Part shown: one piece after another, positions 46,025 to 58,024 of the stretch | Layout of the letters: each line of letters opens with the position of its first letter | How positions within the stretch are numbered: position 1 is the first letter of the stretch | NCBI GenBank assembly: GCA_019400425.1 | Contig: JAFREE010000013.1 | Span: 271,083 to 335,082, forward strand | Source of the DNA: Hymenochaete sp. R1 | Taxonomy: Eukaryota > Basidiomycota > Agaricomycetes > Hymenochaetales > Hymenochaetaceae | DNA: 64,000 bases | Direction of reading: 5' to 3' | The notes under the pieces: model-generated | What the model saw: the letters and a program-made list of their open reading frames with translations, nothing else | Database searches by the model: none | Told to the model about the DNA's origin: nothing | Made by a program: the position numbers and the translations under genes

Positions 46025-47598
46025 ATGCTTCGTCTTCGTGTTTCAAGCTTATTTCCTCTTCTGCTCCTTGTCGCTGCAATCATTCTTGCTTACAAGCGTC
46101 CCGACTTGTGGCAACTCAAACCGAATCAAGCAGCCTTATCCCCCGAGCAGAAGGACGTACACTACGAAAGCATCACCGGAGGCGGCTTCACCCGACATAT
46201 AGTAGCTGTCGGAGACATTCATTCTGACTATGGCAATGCATTGCGTGTCTTGCAAATGGCAAAGGTCGTAGATGCCGAAGGGAATTGGACCGGCGACGCG
46301 GACTTGTTCGTTCAGACGGGTGACATAATCGACCGGTACGTAGTGCTTGTTATCTTCCTTTGACGTTCGATATGAGCTAATTCGTACGACAGTGGTGTAG
46401 ATACCATCAAACTTTACCTTTGGATGGAAAGACTACGTGAACAAGCTCGAGCCGCTGGAGGCGACGTGGTCTCACACCTCGGTAACCACGAATGGATGAA
46501 TTTGTTAGGTACTTGCGTTTAACTTGTACTTCTGAACTCCAACTTCAGACTGAATATGTCTGTCTCTTAGCTGACTGGAGGTAATACATATTTTGCTTCC
46601 GTAATTCAAGATCGAATGCTCACCCCAATTTTGGGCCTTTCTTAGATACGTGTACCCTCAAGAAATCGCTACCTTTGGTTCATCCGCGGCCCGTCAGAAA
46701 ATGCTCCAGACAGGACGTATCGGAAAAGCTTGGGCCGCAAATTACAGTATCACTTCCAGAATACCTCTACATCCTCCCTTCGGACCAGGCACTCCCTTCC
46801 CAGCTTCCGCATCAGCACCAGTTTTCGATCCATCATATGGCCGCTCGTCCGTCGAATTCTCTCCAGACGTCGCGCGGAATGAAGATGAGGACCCTCTCTC
46901 TACGGCCGCTCTGAGCTTCGTCCACGGCGGGCTTGCGCCGGAGTACGAGCACCTCATCCCTTATCCATCCGCTATCAACGAGCTAGGAAAAACCTTACTT
47001 GCACGATTGCAGAGGCGTGCCTTCCCGCCGCCTCATCCGCCTGCGCCATATGCCGGACTACCGGATGACGCGAGCCCAGCTGAGAAAGGTCTAAATTTCA
47101 AATTCTTCCAGAGTTTCTACTTCCCTTCTTACTGATGCAGGAAATGTTATCACCAGGGCTTTATGATGGCGATGGGCCGCTATGGTACCGGGGGTGGGCT
47201 ACTAAAAGCGAGAAGGAAGTCTGCGCCGAGGTAGACGCGGTGCTTGCAAGGATTGGTGTTCGGAGGCTTATCATGGGCCACACGCCGAACTTTGAGGTAT
47301 TTTATCCTTAAGCTTATCTTTTCGAACATGCCTTGATTAGCATCGCTAATGCTGACTGGATTGCGAATTCGGTTGGAACTAGCACATGGATTCGCGATGC
47401 GGAGGCAAGATTATCATCATCGACACAGGCATTTCGCACGCTTACGGCGGCGCGTTGTCTGCATTGTCGATAAGGTATTCGTTAGACCCGGTGAAGGGCA
47501 AAGAAGGCCTTTGGAGAGAAAGAGAGGTCGTAACGGCTATTTATCCTGAGAAGCAGACGGTGCTTGCTGTCGAGGAGAGAACAATCCAAGTCCGATGA
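46025..47598 (+). CDS. Shewanella-like (calcineurin-fold) protein phosphatase, 411 aa
   Basis: Exons 46025-46335, 46393-46508, 46571-46580, 46646-47088, 47157-47296 and 47383-47598 join in frame. An N-terminal hydrophobic segment (FPLLLLVAAIILAY) acts as a signal anchor. The metal-binding PPP signatures are all present: VAVGDIHSDYGNALRVLQMA, VQTGDIIDRGVDTIKLY and SHLGNHEWMNLL, then ALSFVHGGLAPEY and RRLIMGHTPNFE, and GGKIIIIDTGISHAYGGALS at the end. This is the Shewanella-like family of Ser/Thr (possibly Tyr) phosphatases found in fungi and plants. Exon 3 is only 10 nt. Between 46760 and 46960 there is an insert between GNHE and the next motif with many Ala, Ser and Pro residues. Confidence 0.88.
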
Positions 47599-48068
47599 GG
47601 ATTTGTGGGAGAGCGTACTTTGCAGGACAATAAACTTCATTATTTTGGTACAACAAAGTCTATAGACGCCAGGTCATAGTCGAGCGAAGCTTGAGAGCCT
47701 GGACATGATGAAAATGAAATTACGGCAAGAATGGGGAAAGAGACCGAAGTGCCTCGGGATGATGGAAGGACTCGGAGCGTGTGTAGTGCGGGACTACTAC
47801 TAATGGCTCTTTTTGATCCGTTAGCCGAAATAAAATAAAAACAAATAATATGAATATGAATTTACTTTCCTTGTCCATGATGACTATGTGTATTTCTCTT
47901 TCTTTCGATTCCAGTTGATAGGTTAAGAACGAGTGCGTTGAGTAGAGTGAGAGTGAGAATGGCGGCAACGTCGGGCTCAAGTTTGCCGTCCTTGCGCTTT
48001 TTCTCTTACCTCACCCGACGCCCATCCTCTGACTTCATTTCTGTTCATTCGTTCGCTCATGCTGAAGC
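47599..48068. other. intergenic / promoter of the zinc-finger gene
   Basis: 470 bases with no gene. The left part is the 3' flank of the phosphatase, including an A/T-rich tract at about 47820-47870. The right part is the presumed promoter and leader of the next gene. Confidence 0.4.
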
Positions 48069-51000
48069 ATGGACATATTCAACCTCATCTCACGACCTAA
48101 TTCCACAGAAGACTTCCACCATTCCCACCACAGAGCGCATCGCCAGCAGCAGGAGCAACACTCCCAATTCAGTAGTCCCAGTTCGCCGTCGCAGTACGAA
48201 CAACACCCGCAAGAGACACAGACACAGAGACGGCAACAATTGAATCCGCCTTCTTCTCAACCTCAGCCTCCGTCCCAAAGTTCGTCTAAGAGTCAAACCC
48301 AAGCCGGGTATGATTCGCAGCCCCAGTCCGCTCGTTCTCAACGGTTTCAACATCCGAACCCGGCGGGTTCTCAGCACGTGCAACAGCTGCAACGGATACA
48401 GACACAGACGGTCACAGTGGCACAGCACGACGCAGTGGGCGTCGGTGGGGATTCGGACGAGAACGCGTTCACTCCTGCTCATACCATTCCTTACTCTCAT
48501 CATCCTCACTCAACGATGTACGCTCACCCGACGATGAACGGCCCTTCGCAGGTGGGACTGGTATCGTACGGTTCGCTGAGTCCGTACGGGTTCGCGCCGA
48601 CAATATCGGGAACACCAAACGGGTATGAGCAGCAGCACTTCGAAACGGTTGCGGGTGGACACTCGAACTCGTCTGAGGAGCTCGAAGAAGTGGGTGAAGA
48701 CGCAGATGAAGACAAGGTTGAGGACGGCGACAGCGACGGCATTGCGGGCAAGGATAAAAAGCACCCTTGCGAACAGTGTGGAAAGATTTTCAACCGCCCG
48801 AGCAGTTTGCGCATCCATTTGAATACACATACTGGCGAAAAGCGTAAGTCCAAGCATACTTTTGTTTTACATTTCCGCGTTCGTGAACGAAAAGCTGTAA
48901 GGTGCAACGTCCGTCGGCATCATTTTGTTTTTGTGTAAAATCATATAAAAGTGATTTGCGCGGCGAAAATTAGAGTTTGGCTCGAAGCCTAAGCCAAATT
49001 CCCTAATCTCCGAATTTTTCTTTATTTTATTTAAATTACTTTTTTCTATTTTCTGTCGACCGTCGTTTGATACTGTACTGACAGTATGACCTACAGCGTT
49101 TACTTGTCCTCATCCCAACTGCGGTCGGACGTTCAGCGTCTCTTCAAATATGAAGCGACATTATCGGGGTCACATGAAAAATGGTCAGCCATTCGTCGAA
49201 CCAGGTGGAATCGGCAGCAACAAAAGGCAAGAAATCGAGCAAATAAATATTAATAGCAACTCATCCACCCAAAACCATCTGACCTTTGACCCTTCTGGTC
49301 AAAATATCTACCGGTCGCAACTGTACCCTCCTTACACCGGTGTAAGCCAAGTGAAAAGCCCTTTAACACCGCCTTATACAGCGGACTTGACTGGCAGGTC
49401 ACCAGAAAAAACTGTCAGCCTTTCGCATTCGGAGAAGGTACAACTCCTTCATCCCGGCCAGCAAGAATCCCATATACCTCAGCATGTCCCGACTCCAATC
49501 GCCTACCGCCAACCAGTACCTCTATCGATGAAACATTCTTTTCATAGTTTCCCACCGCACGCATACATGACGCAGAGCAGCTCATACTTACAGTTTCCTG
49601 GAGTGCGCAACGATGCCTCACCCTTCAACGAAACTTCCATTCCAGTCGATCCTGTTCTCATGCAGAACCAAGATCCCGGTCTGAGTCCTTCAGAAAATTC
49701 AAAATTCAGCAACGTTCCTGGTCTAAAGATCTCCACGTCTCACCTGGAACCGCCTTCAAGCGATCGCACTGCCTGCAATTCAGCTTCGAGCATCTCGCGA
49801 CCGCCGTCTGGTATATATGCGTCTTCGAACGTCACGACGCCAGTCACAGGCGTCGAAGCACCAGTCTCTTTCGTCGGATATCCACCACAGAATGGCGCTT
49901 GGGCTGGTGATCAGCCGCCCCCGTTTCATGGACATAACTTTACCCAGGATGGTCGGCCTTTGTATTATCAACCGCAGATGCTGCCTCCGAGTGCGCTCGC
50001 GGGACGTCGTACGAGTTTCCAAGACGGACAAGGCGAGCCCGGCGGATCGCCTTATCCACCGCTGACGCCTGTCGCTCCAAGCTATTCACCATACACAACC
50101 TTCAGCTATCCAGTCCCTCACGGCGAAACTCAGCAACAGACCCTCCATCAACAACCCCCGATCGTCCGAAACCCGAGCCAGGGCCGCGGCAGTTCTTTCG
50201 TGCAGTACAGTTTCGACGCACAGGGTCATGCGAGGAAGTCTACAACTCCTGCAACGGTCGCCCAGAATCAAGATGGGCAGCGGTTGCAGGCGCAGATACG
50301 AAGTGGAGCGACCACGCCGGTTTCAGTCGAGTCATCTCATGGTGTTTACGGATCGCACACACCTGTTATCGAGGGTGAAGACGAGGCCCGTTCTGAGTTT
50401 CTATATCGTACTGTTGATCAAGCTCGAGCTCAAGAACAAGGAGAGCAACATGCCGAGCCACAGAGAAGTGCCAGCGCAGGAATTCAGGATGGTGGTATTT
50501 CTGCTGAAGTTGATGATCCAACATTATCTACGTCGGTATCGGCTCCTGTAGTGGGTATGAAACGGAAGCCCGCCAAGCCACCAAGTGGTAGACCGCGCGG
50601 CCGTCCCAAAGGAAGTAAGAATAAGCCTCGGCCACCACCGGACTTGAACGCCAATGCTGTTTCTGTTGATGATTTACCGGCGATGGCGATAACGGCAACG
50701 GAGGTACCAGCAGGGGGGATTGCAAAGAAGAAGAGGGGGAGGCCGAGGAAGCATCCGCTACCGGGGACTGCACCGATGGATGCCAGCTCGTCGAAGGGGT
50801 CGAAAGGATCGAAAGCTGTATCTAAGACCAAAAAGTCTTTGAAATCAGGATTAGACGTCGAGGCTGGACTTGGAGCTGGAACTGGTACTAATACCAGTGC
50901 AGCAAACCCGCTTATGCTGATCGATGCGGATTCGTCCACCAATGCCGACACTGACGTCAAAGTAGGCTGGGTAGCAGACGACGAGGACGCAGAAGGGGTC

Positions 51001-51168
51001 GTGGATGACGACGATGGCGGCAGGGGCGTTATGAATGGAAGTTGCGGTGGTGTCGGGTATCCTCCTCAATCTATACATATGCATATGATACAAAATACTG
51101 GTGTAGGAGATGTTGGAGGTCCGCGAAAACGTCCCCGACGAGGGACGTTGTCGCGAGCGCATGCTTGA
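48069..51168 (+). CDS. C2H2 zinc-finger transcription factor with AT-hooks, 948 aa
   Basis: Exons 48069-48843 and 49097-51168 join in frame. The first 225 residues are Gln/Ser/His-rich, with an acidic patch (EELEEVGEDADEDKVEDGDS). Two fingers follow: CEQCGKIFNRPSSLRIHLNT then H, and, after the intron, CPHPNCGRTFSVSSNMKRHY then RGH, with the linker THTGEKP between them. The long second half is low-complexity, then shows two AT-hook-like motifs, SGRPRGRPKGSKNK and KKKRGRPRKHPLPG, an acidic stretch (DDEDAEGVVDDDDGG) and a basic end GGPRKRPRRGTLSR. It should be nuclear and bind DNA through both modules. The 253-bp intron sits exactly between the fingers. Target genes are unknown. Confidence 0.88.
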
Positions 51169-51969
51169 GTCCTTAATATCGCATTGTTCATTCTGAGTTT
51201 GTTGCTGAGACTATCAGGGGCTCGTTTCATCTTTCCTTTCTTTCTTCTCTCGGACGGTTTCGTGGCATTCAAAGGTTCCAACAATATCAATATCAAAAGG
51301 ACAACTTGGCACTTTGTTTCTTTCTCTTCTCTCTTCTTCGCTCATCTGTCGTGTTCGCTTTCGTCTTCACGTGTTATGCAGTTCCGTTCTGTTATCGAAA
51401 AGAAATATTTTTATTTGTGTATTCTATTGCCTTAGTTCTGCCTTATCTTCCAGTAATCCTGGCCCTACTTTAGTTTTTTTCCCCATCAAAATGGTCGTTA
51501 GTGGTAGTTAAGAGAGGTTCCCCTCTTATAGCTTGCCTTTCCTTGTAAAATTTGTTTCCCTTAGGTGACGCTTTCCTTCGAAGTAGAAAAAAGGATGCGT
51601 GCGTTTGCAGAGTAGTCTCGACTAGTTTCTTTTCCACATCTGCACCTTCCCCACACCCTCTCGCTTTAATGAGCATCCCTTCTGCCAAGCTCGATGTTGC
51701 TGCTCCAAATATTGTCAGCGTCAATCCTTTGATTTCTTAATAGTCGTGCACATAATATGTAGTGTAATGCAGTTTTTCTTACGGGCTCTCCTCAGAATTG
51801 AAATACGGATTGCGGTTTTGCGGTTTGCAGGAGTGTGCAAAACCAAGGGTTGAGGAGAAATGGCACCAGTACTAATCAGACATAATGATAATAATACACA
51901 CGACATCTACTTACAATGTCCCTAAAAGAACTGGAAGAAAAGGGGGAGAGAATCTAAACCCCATACCCC
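51169..51969. other. Convergent 3' flanks, nothing recognised
   Basis: The space between the ends of two convergent genes is T-rich near 51215-51420 and has no supported gene. Confidence 0.4.
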
Positions 51970-53715
51970 CTACTCAAACTCCCAACTAAAGCACTCCACG
52001 CAATCTTCCTCCATCGGGACGCCCTCAGGCACCTCTTTCCCGACTTCTTGCGCGGGCGGCCAGGGCGCCGCGAGGAGCTTGTCGATGACGGTCTGAATGG
52101 TGTGCGTTCGCACGTCGGAAGACCAGGAGAGGTTGGAGATGGTGTCGTAGATGATGGAGGTGCCCAAGTGACAGCTGAGTGGGAATGGATTGAGGAGTTG
52201 GTGCGACGGGCAAAATTAGGGATGGGAGGGATTCGCGTACCGGGATTCCATGGCGTAACCTCCTAGGAAGCATGACGAGAAGACGCCGTTGCAGGTCCCC
52301 ATTGCAATCGGGTCTGCTGTATGGTATACATGCGTAATGTGATGCGTGCTCGGCTGAAGAAGAAAAAATGGTATCCAGAGATTAATATGAACATAAGCAC
52401 AGCTATCATTTCAAATCAAAGGACCAAGTTTATAGAATGGTGCAACGCACAGGTTGTGGCAAATGTAGCCGCTGAGATGCCATTTTCTCCCCTGGGCTCT
52501 CGAAGGCGACAACAGGTGTGCCAAAGGTGGCACCAAGGAGCGAGGCGAGGGCGCCGCCGAGGGAGTGGCCGACAATCCAGATATCGGCGTCGGGGTACAT
52601 GTAGGTTATGTTGTAATACAGATTCTGGTGAGCACCCAGTAGAAGTCAGTCAGGAATTCAGCTTGACTTCTTTTCTTTTCGTATCGTAGTTAATGGATGT
52701 AACATAGAGATACATACCGTTCCGATGGGATAAAATAGACTGTCTTCGACGAGCGCGTCTTGGAGGCAGTCGAGGTTGCACTTGTATCCGCCACCGTAGC
52801 AATCACATACAGGTGTCCATGACCAGTCGACGCGTGCGCAGCAGCAGCTAAAGAGTAGATTATCTAGAGCAAGCCGAAAAAGATGAACAGTTCCTTTATC
52901 AGATGTTATCAGACAATGGATAAGAGATCGACGCACCATTGAATTTATCCTTCTTCGCCGTTGGCCCCCCTTTTCCAAATAAACCAGCCGACGTGCCCTT
53001 GATGCTCAATATGACGGTCGAGTTGTCCTCTGTCTTGTGGTTCATGTTTTTGAGTCTGCGGTCTGTCGAGTGGGCCGTGAGGGTAGAGAGACGTACAGAA
53101 AAGACGTATCCACGAAACCCGTCGTCATCTGGTTCCCACCCAACGGGATAGTGCTAGAGGATGTGGTAAACGTCTCAGTTAACGTGAGATTGGCTGAGAG
53201 ACACGCACGCCAGTCCACCTTTCTCCTAGGTCATACCAGTCCGCATCTGTAGGCTCAACGTAACTGAAAGTGGAATTGTTAACATTGTTTAGATATATTG
53301 AGAAAAAGATTTTCACGGACGCATTGTAGGTCATCTTCGCAAGCAGCAACAATGTTTCCCTATCACTGACGTCCGGACCGGAAACAACCATATCCTTCCA
53401 AAGCAAGGGCAAGGATTGTCCATGAGCTAAAGATGACTTGCGGGCCTCATCATATGCACGAGTTGAGACCGGTTTCGTTGCATTTATTTGGCGTGATCTT
53501 AAGACATAGTTACTGGGATACGATGTGTTCTGCAAGAGAATTGCTGAGTTGACATCGGAGAAAAGGATATTCGGACCGGAATGCGCGTGTAAATGGCGGA
53601 GATGAAACGTCGATTGGTCGTTGTCTGGCGAAGATTGATTACATCCTGGAGATAGAAAGTTAATGATATGCGAAAGGTAATAGAGCAGCGTTGAAGGCAG
53701 CAGCGTGAAGAGCAT
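51970..53715 (-). CDS. ATG15: Autophagy lipase ATG15
   Basis: This is a vacuolar phospholipase that lyses autophagic bodies. From ATG 53715, exon 1 encodes an N-terminal membrane segment ([12 protein letters not shown]) and [18 protein letters not shown], a family signature. Later exons give [51 protein letters not shown] and [20 protein letters not shown]. The lipase elbow follows as [20 protein letters not shown], with Ser in GHSLG, then [20 protein letters not shown] around the catalytic Asp. The C-terminal domain reads [20 protein letters not shown] (His of the triad in the His-rich end) and [13 protein letters not shown] before the stop at 51970-51972. Roughly seven exons are needed. The order of motifs is as in yeast and basidiomycete ATG15. 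Confidence 0.93.
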
Positions 53716-54075
53716 CGGCGTGTTGTTTGAGTCGAACGGACGAGCGCTAAGCTAAGGTAATCCCAAAGAGGGTGTCGATCGTTTGCTTATGTAAAAGAAT
53801 ACAAATATGACGTCATGTTTCGGAAGCGATTGATCGGAGAAGAGAAAGATCGGCGCTTTCGTCAGAGCATAGCCACTGCTCCGTTAACTCTGTCCTGTCT
53901 CAGTCTAGTCTAAGTCTCAGAAGGGTCTCAGCCTAAACACGCGGAGGACTATAAATCCAAGTTCCTCCCGTGCAAGCCCCACTTCTTCTCTCCTTATCCA
54001 CTACCACCACCACCACTACCACCACCACCGCCGTCACTTTCGCCGCCGTATTCAAGACTCCGAATCACTACGCCA
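53716..54075. promoter_or_regulatory. Divergent promoter ATG15 / Ncp1-like
   Basis: This 360-bp space separates the two divergent start codons. A TATA-like TATAAAT sits at 53950-53956, 120 bp before the right-hand start. A CAC/ACC trinucleotide run at 54002-54033 belongs to its 5' leader. Confidence 0.45.
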
Positions 54076-55247
54076 ATGACCGCTATGACCGAAACCACCA
54101 CTCAACAGCAGCAACCCTTGAGGACGCCCGCCTCAGAAATAAGTGTGTACTACGAAGCAAACTCTGAAGAATCGCAACACACTGCTCACGCCAACGAATC
54201 TTCAGATACCGTCAAGGGCGCAGACGTCACCCGTAAACCTTCCGTCGCGGCTGGCGCGCTGGAACCACGTGAACCTGCCGCTGGTGGTATCCTCTCAAGG
54301 CACTCGGATATGCAAGCAGACGAGAAGAAACCCATCGTCTCGGAGAAAGAGGCGTCTCCCGTGTCCGCCTCAAGCGTCAGAGACAGCGGCTTCTCTCAAG
54401 GACCCACAAACGAGAAAAGCGTAGCCTTTGCAAACCCCGAACAGAGTAAGGTGCTTGAGCAGCAAAACGATCACATAGAAATGCCTTCTCCCGCATACGA
54501 CGCTACCCATGCAGCATCCTCTGGACCATCTAGTGCCCTCGCGGACGTCAAAGCTCCTCCACGTGCATCTACCCTGCTTGATGAAGACAAGCCGATCGTA
54601 GAGGGTCAAGATGCCTCGGTGAAGCGTCAGAGCACGGCATCTGGTGCGTTTGCGAAAGGGGCAGCGGTGACAGGCCCGGACGCGAAGCCGTATGAAAGCG
54701 AGAGTCAGCATCAGCGAAGGGCGACGGCCGAGAGCGAGCTCAGCGAGGCGCAGAAAGCGAAACTTACCAAGGCAGAGCGTGAGTTTTTCTTTGTTCTCGT
54801 TTAGTAGTTGTATTAAACTTACTTTGTTTATTTGGGTGTGCAGTGAAAGATGCGAAGAAGATGATCAAGGTCATCAAAGCCGAGGGCAAAGCACAAGAAA
54901 AGAGCATCAAACACACTCTGTCCGAGCTCGCCAAGCTCCAGTCCCTCCAGAAGAAAGCCGCAGCGGACGAGTCCAAGGCGCTATCCGCACACGGTAAAGC
55001 CGCGAAGGTAGCGCACAACATGTACGCCAAATTCCTCGCCGCCAAGGAGAAGCACGAGCGCGCGTCGGGTGAGGAGAAGGCGAAGGCGGAGCAGCTGGAG
55101 GCGAGCAGGGAGTACGCGGCGAAGAAAACAGAGGAACTAGGTAGAGATACGAAGGCGTACGAGGAGCTGAGGGGGCAGGCGGCAATTGATAAGAGGGAAA
55201 GGGAGGTGAAGATTGCGGAATTGATGGCGTTGAGAAGTCGCAAGTGA
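54076..55247 (+). CDS. Ncp1-like coiled-coil protein, 368 aa
   Basis: Exons 54076-54778 and 54844-55247 join in frame. The first 225 residues are disordered and rich in Ser, Ala, Glu and Lys. From about 226, SEAQKAKLTKAELKDAKKMI opens a long coiled coil, with KVIKAEGKAQEKSIKHTLSE and LAKLQSLQKKAAADESKALS, ending IAELMALRSRK. The second half resembles proteins annotated as 'DNA-binding protein Ncp1' across Agaricomycetes; the DNA-binding label itself is a database name with little functional evidence. The charged helix suggests a structural or scaffold role (inference). The plus-strand gene shares its promoter region with ATG15. Confidence 0.7.
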
Positions 55248-55443
55248 TCTGCGTGTTTGTGCCTACTACGGTTTCCTGTTGTATTCGGATCTATTTTTTT
55301 TTCTCTTTCCATCGACTCATGATCTTTGACACCATATTTGATTTCGATTTCGATTATTCATACCTTTCCCAATCCTGTATGTCAGTTTCAGACCTATTAT
55401 CCTGTACCTTCCTATACCATTAGTGCTACATTCTGCATCGTTA

Positions 55444-57071
55444 TCACTCCGTCTTCTGCTTGAGCTCTCGAGTCTCTTCCCCTTCCCCGCCTCCGCTCAC
55501 CTCGTCAGCTACTTTCGCATCCCTGGTGGCTGTGGAATGAGACCCGCGTCGATCCAATGTACAGATTTCGATGTTGACGAAGTCTGCGATGTCGTATCCG
55601 TACTCGGGTTTGTGGATCACGCCCGCTTTGATAAGTGTTCTGTATCAAGGCCGAAGCAAAAGAGGATGAGCGTCGTCCGAAATCGTGGGGCCTCACCCCA
55701 CTTCCTCGGGGGAGACTCCAATATCCCGAGACAAAATGAAGGAAGCACCCAACTCACACACTCGTATCCAACACAACTCTCTCATCCACAACCCCACACT
55801 CCTCCGCCCATTTCACGCTCTCCAACCACGTCCGCACGTCCTCCTCCTTATACCCAAACCGCTCCTTTATAAACTCGATCGAGGAGCCCGCACGCGCGGC
55901 TGGGGTACTGAAAGCTCTGGTATAGGTGGTAAGGGTGGTGAGGAAGGTGGTGAGTGCCTGGGGTGGGGCACGTTCTGGGTTTGGGTGGGCAGCGATGAGC
56001 CAGGATGGCCAGGGTGTTGGGACGCTACCAATCTGGGGGTAGAAATATGTCAGGGATAGGGAAGTTGGGTGTAAACGATGGCTTTGGGGAGGACTCACGA
56101 AGCGCACGTCGCCTTTGTCAAGGAAAGGTTTCGTGGTGAACCATTCCCACATAAAGGCACTCGTACTACCGTCGTTGACGGATTTAATTAATCCGTGGAT
56201 GTCGTTGTTAACTAGATACAGTACGCGATTGTACACGGGAAATTGAAGTTGATAAGATAAAACGGAGAATGAGAATGAGCCCGATCCAAGTCTCCCAGAC
56301 GGGCTTACCTTGAAAATCGAGTGCCTCTGGATCCCAACCTTGTTGTAGAGCCATGACGGAAGCCATTGTCTGACTTCCACTGTATGCGCGTGCATGCAAG
56401 CGCGGGAATCATGAGCTGGCTATATGCGCCTTTTAGCTCTTCGCACCACGCACCTCCCAGGCCTCGAGATCCCCATCGTAGTTCCTTTCAAATCTTCAAC
56501 AGAGTTGTAATTTGAGTCTTTGCCAGTGATGACAGCCCTAGAAGGAAACAGAATGCGCTTAAGAGCAAGTAACAAATTCAGAAAGAGATGGGAAGGCGTA
56601 CCAGTTTAGAGGTGTAGAAACGTAGCTCCCTACGAGCTTGTACGCAGACGACCCTCGCGCAATTCCAGCAATGAGAGGATCCGTAAGCGCACTAGTGATA
56701 ATTTTCTCAGGAAACGAAGGCATAAGGGCGACGCAAGGAGAAGACGAACATAGCGACATCGATCTCATCGTCCGCGAGTCGCCCGATAAGTTGACCCGTC
56801 CCACCTTAAGTTTTTTCTGAGGTTAATGGAAGTCATGCCTGTGAAGAGACAAAACTAGCTCAACTAGGACATTCGACGAGCGTGAACGTCTTCCCGGCGT
56901 CATCATCCGCGTACTGGAGGAGCGGTGACGAAAAATGCTCCCGGACTGTGCCGCCGCGTGAAAGAGGATGCAGCAAGGGGGAGAGAACGCGATAACGGCG
57001 ATGATTAGAGTGCGAGAACAGAAACGTTAGAGGAAAGGGGAGCGAGTACCGTAGCCAATTCGAAGGACCAT
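55444..57071 (-). CDS. Ca3427-like periplasmic-binding-fold protein
   Basis: This belongs to the fungal Ca3427 group (periplasmic binding protein-like II fold, distantly related to thiamine-precursor or nitrate binding proteins), thought to bind a small ligand in the cytoplasm. From ATG 57071, exon 1 starts MVLRIGY and exon 2 REHFSSPLLQYADDDAGKT. Next come GTGQLIGRLADDEIDVAIAL, DPLIAGIARGSSAYKLVGSY, WAVITGKDSNYNSVEDLKGT, GSQTMASVMALQQGWDPEAL, VNDGSTSAFMWEWFTTKPFL, SVPTPWPSWLIAAHPNPER and FIKERFGYKEEDVRTWLE. The C-terminal exon (HKPEYGYDIADFVN) follows; the exact splice into it is uncertain and the stop is set at 55444-55446. The GTGQ turn lacks the usual CPS before it, so the junction near 56860 should be checked. 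Confidence 0.78.
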
Positions 57072-57471
57072 TTTCGCGCAACTGGCGAATGTTGAAGTTA
57101 TAGTGAAAGGAAGATAAGGAATAAAGATAAGATGAAGGCGGTGGTGGTGGTTCGAAGAGAAGGTCGCGCAGACGCTTCACGGTTGAGAGTGCTTCTAGGC
57201 AACTTAGTCATTAATATTCTGAGCCAGGTTCTCGGAGACTTACTTCCTTTTTCACGCAACAAATGTCGATTATCAGGAGGTGCAATTCGGAAAATGTCAA
57301 ACTACAAAATATGATTTTCAACGAGCTTCAAAAAGACCTCCAATCGCGCATACATATATGAGTAATCATAGGACATAGGGTCATATATTGATCTTATTCT
57401 CTCTTTACACGCCGGATATATTCATTCGACACTGACGACAATGCAGAAATGATGCAACCCGAGCGTTTCCT

Positions 57472-57799
57472 CTACTTCTGCGCTTTGTCCTTGGGGGTAA
57501 CCTGCGATAAACAGGTGGTGAGCACGGGCGTTGGAAAGAGGGTGTGGATTAGAACTTACTTTGCACTCATGCCCCAAGTTTTTCTCAGCGCAGAAGTTGC
57601 AAGGCTCCTCGCCTTTCGCACCTTTGTTACACTGCATTTAAAGTCTGAGTTGAGTAATAGATTCAAGTCACATGTGTGCCTTTCGTATACTTACCTCGTG
57701 ATGCATATGCGCACAGTAGTCGCAAGTAATCCGCTTTGGTGCCTTCCCATCATTGCCCTTATAATGTTCTGGGGTCACCGGGGCAAGAAACTTGACCAT
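57472..57799 (-). CDS. Stand-alone Zn2Cys6-type mini-protein, 68 aa
   Basis: Exons 57799-57695, 57631-57560 and 57501-57472 join in frame to 68 aa, the last exon being just ten codons long (VTPKDKAQK then TAG). The core is a binuclear cluster: CDYCAHMHHE, then after a splice CNKGAKGEEPCNFCAEKNLG and HEC. The spacing CX2CX6CX9CX2CX7C matches the fungal Zn2Cys6 pattern. Basic residues before the first Cys (KAPKRIT) could contact DNA. There is no room for the usual dimerisation or regulatory domain: the protein ends nine residues after the last Cys. It may be a small transcription factor, a competitor of full-length ones, or a zinc-binding protein of other use. Confidence 0.65.
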
Positions 57800-58024
57800 G
57801 TTCGGTTGCGACTTTTTCAATCCGGTGAATAATTAGTCTTCAAGATTTATGGCTTAAAGAAGTCGCCACTTACCTCGTATGTGACCAAGTACGTAGGTGA
57901 AGTGAAGCTTGAGAACGTCTAGCAAGCGCTTTAATGATAGAAACTGAGGTATTCTTTCGCGAAGTCGGTCTCATTTATACCTTTCTCCCTGCGACGATGA
58001 GCACCATTTTGTGTTTAGCAAGGC

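Noticed and set aside
50484..50960. 158-codon minus-strand frame
   Set aside because: It is antisense to the AT-hook region of the zinc-finger gene; the codon pattern comes from the real gene.
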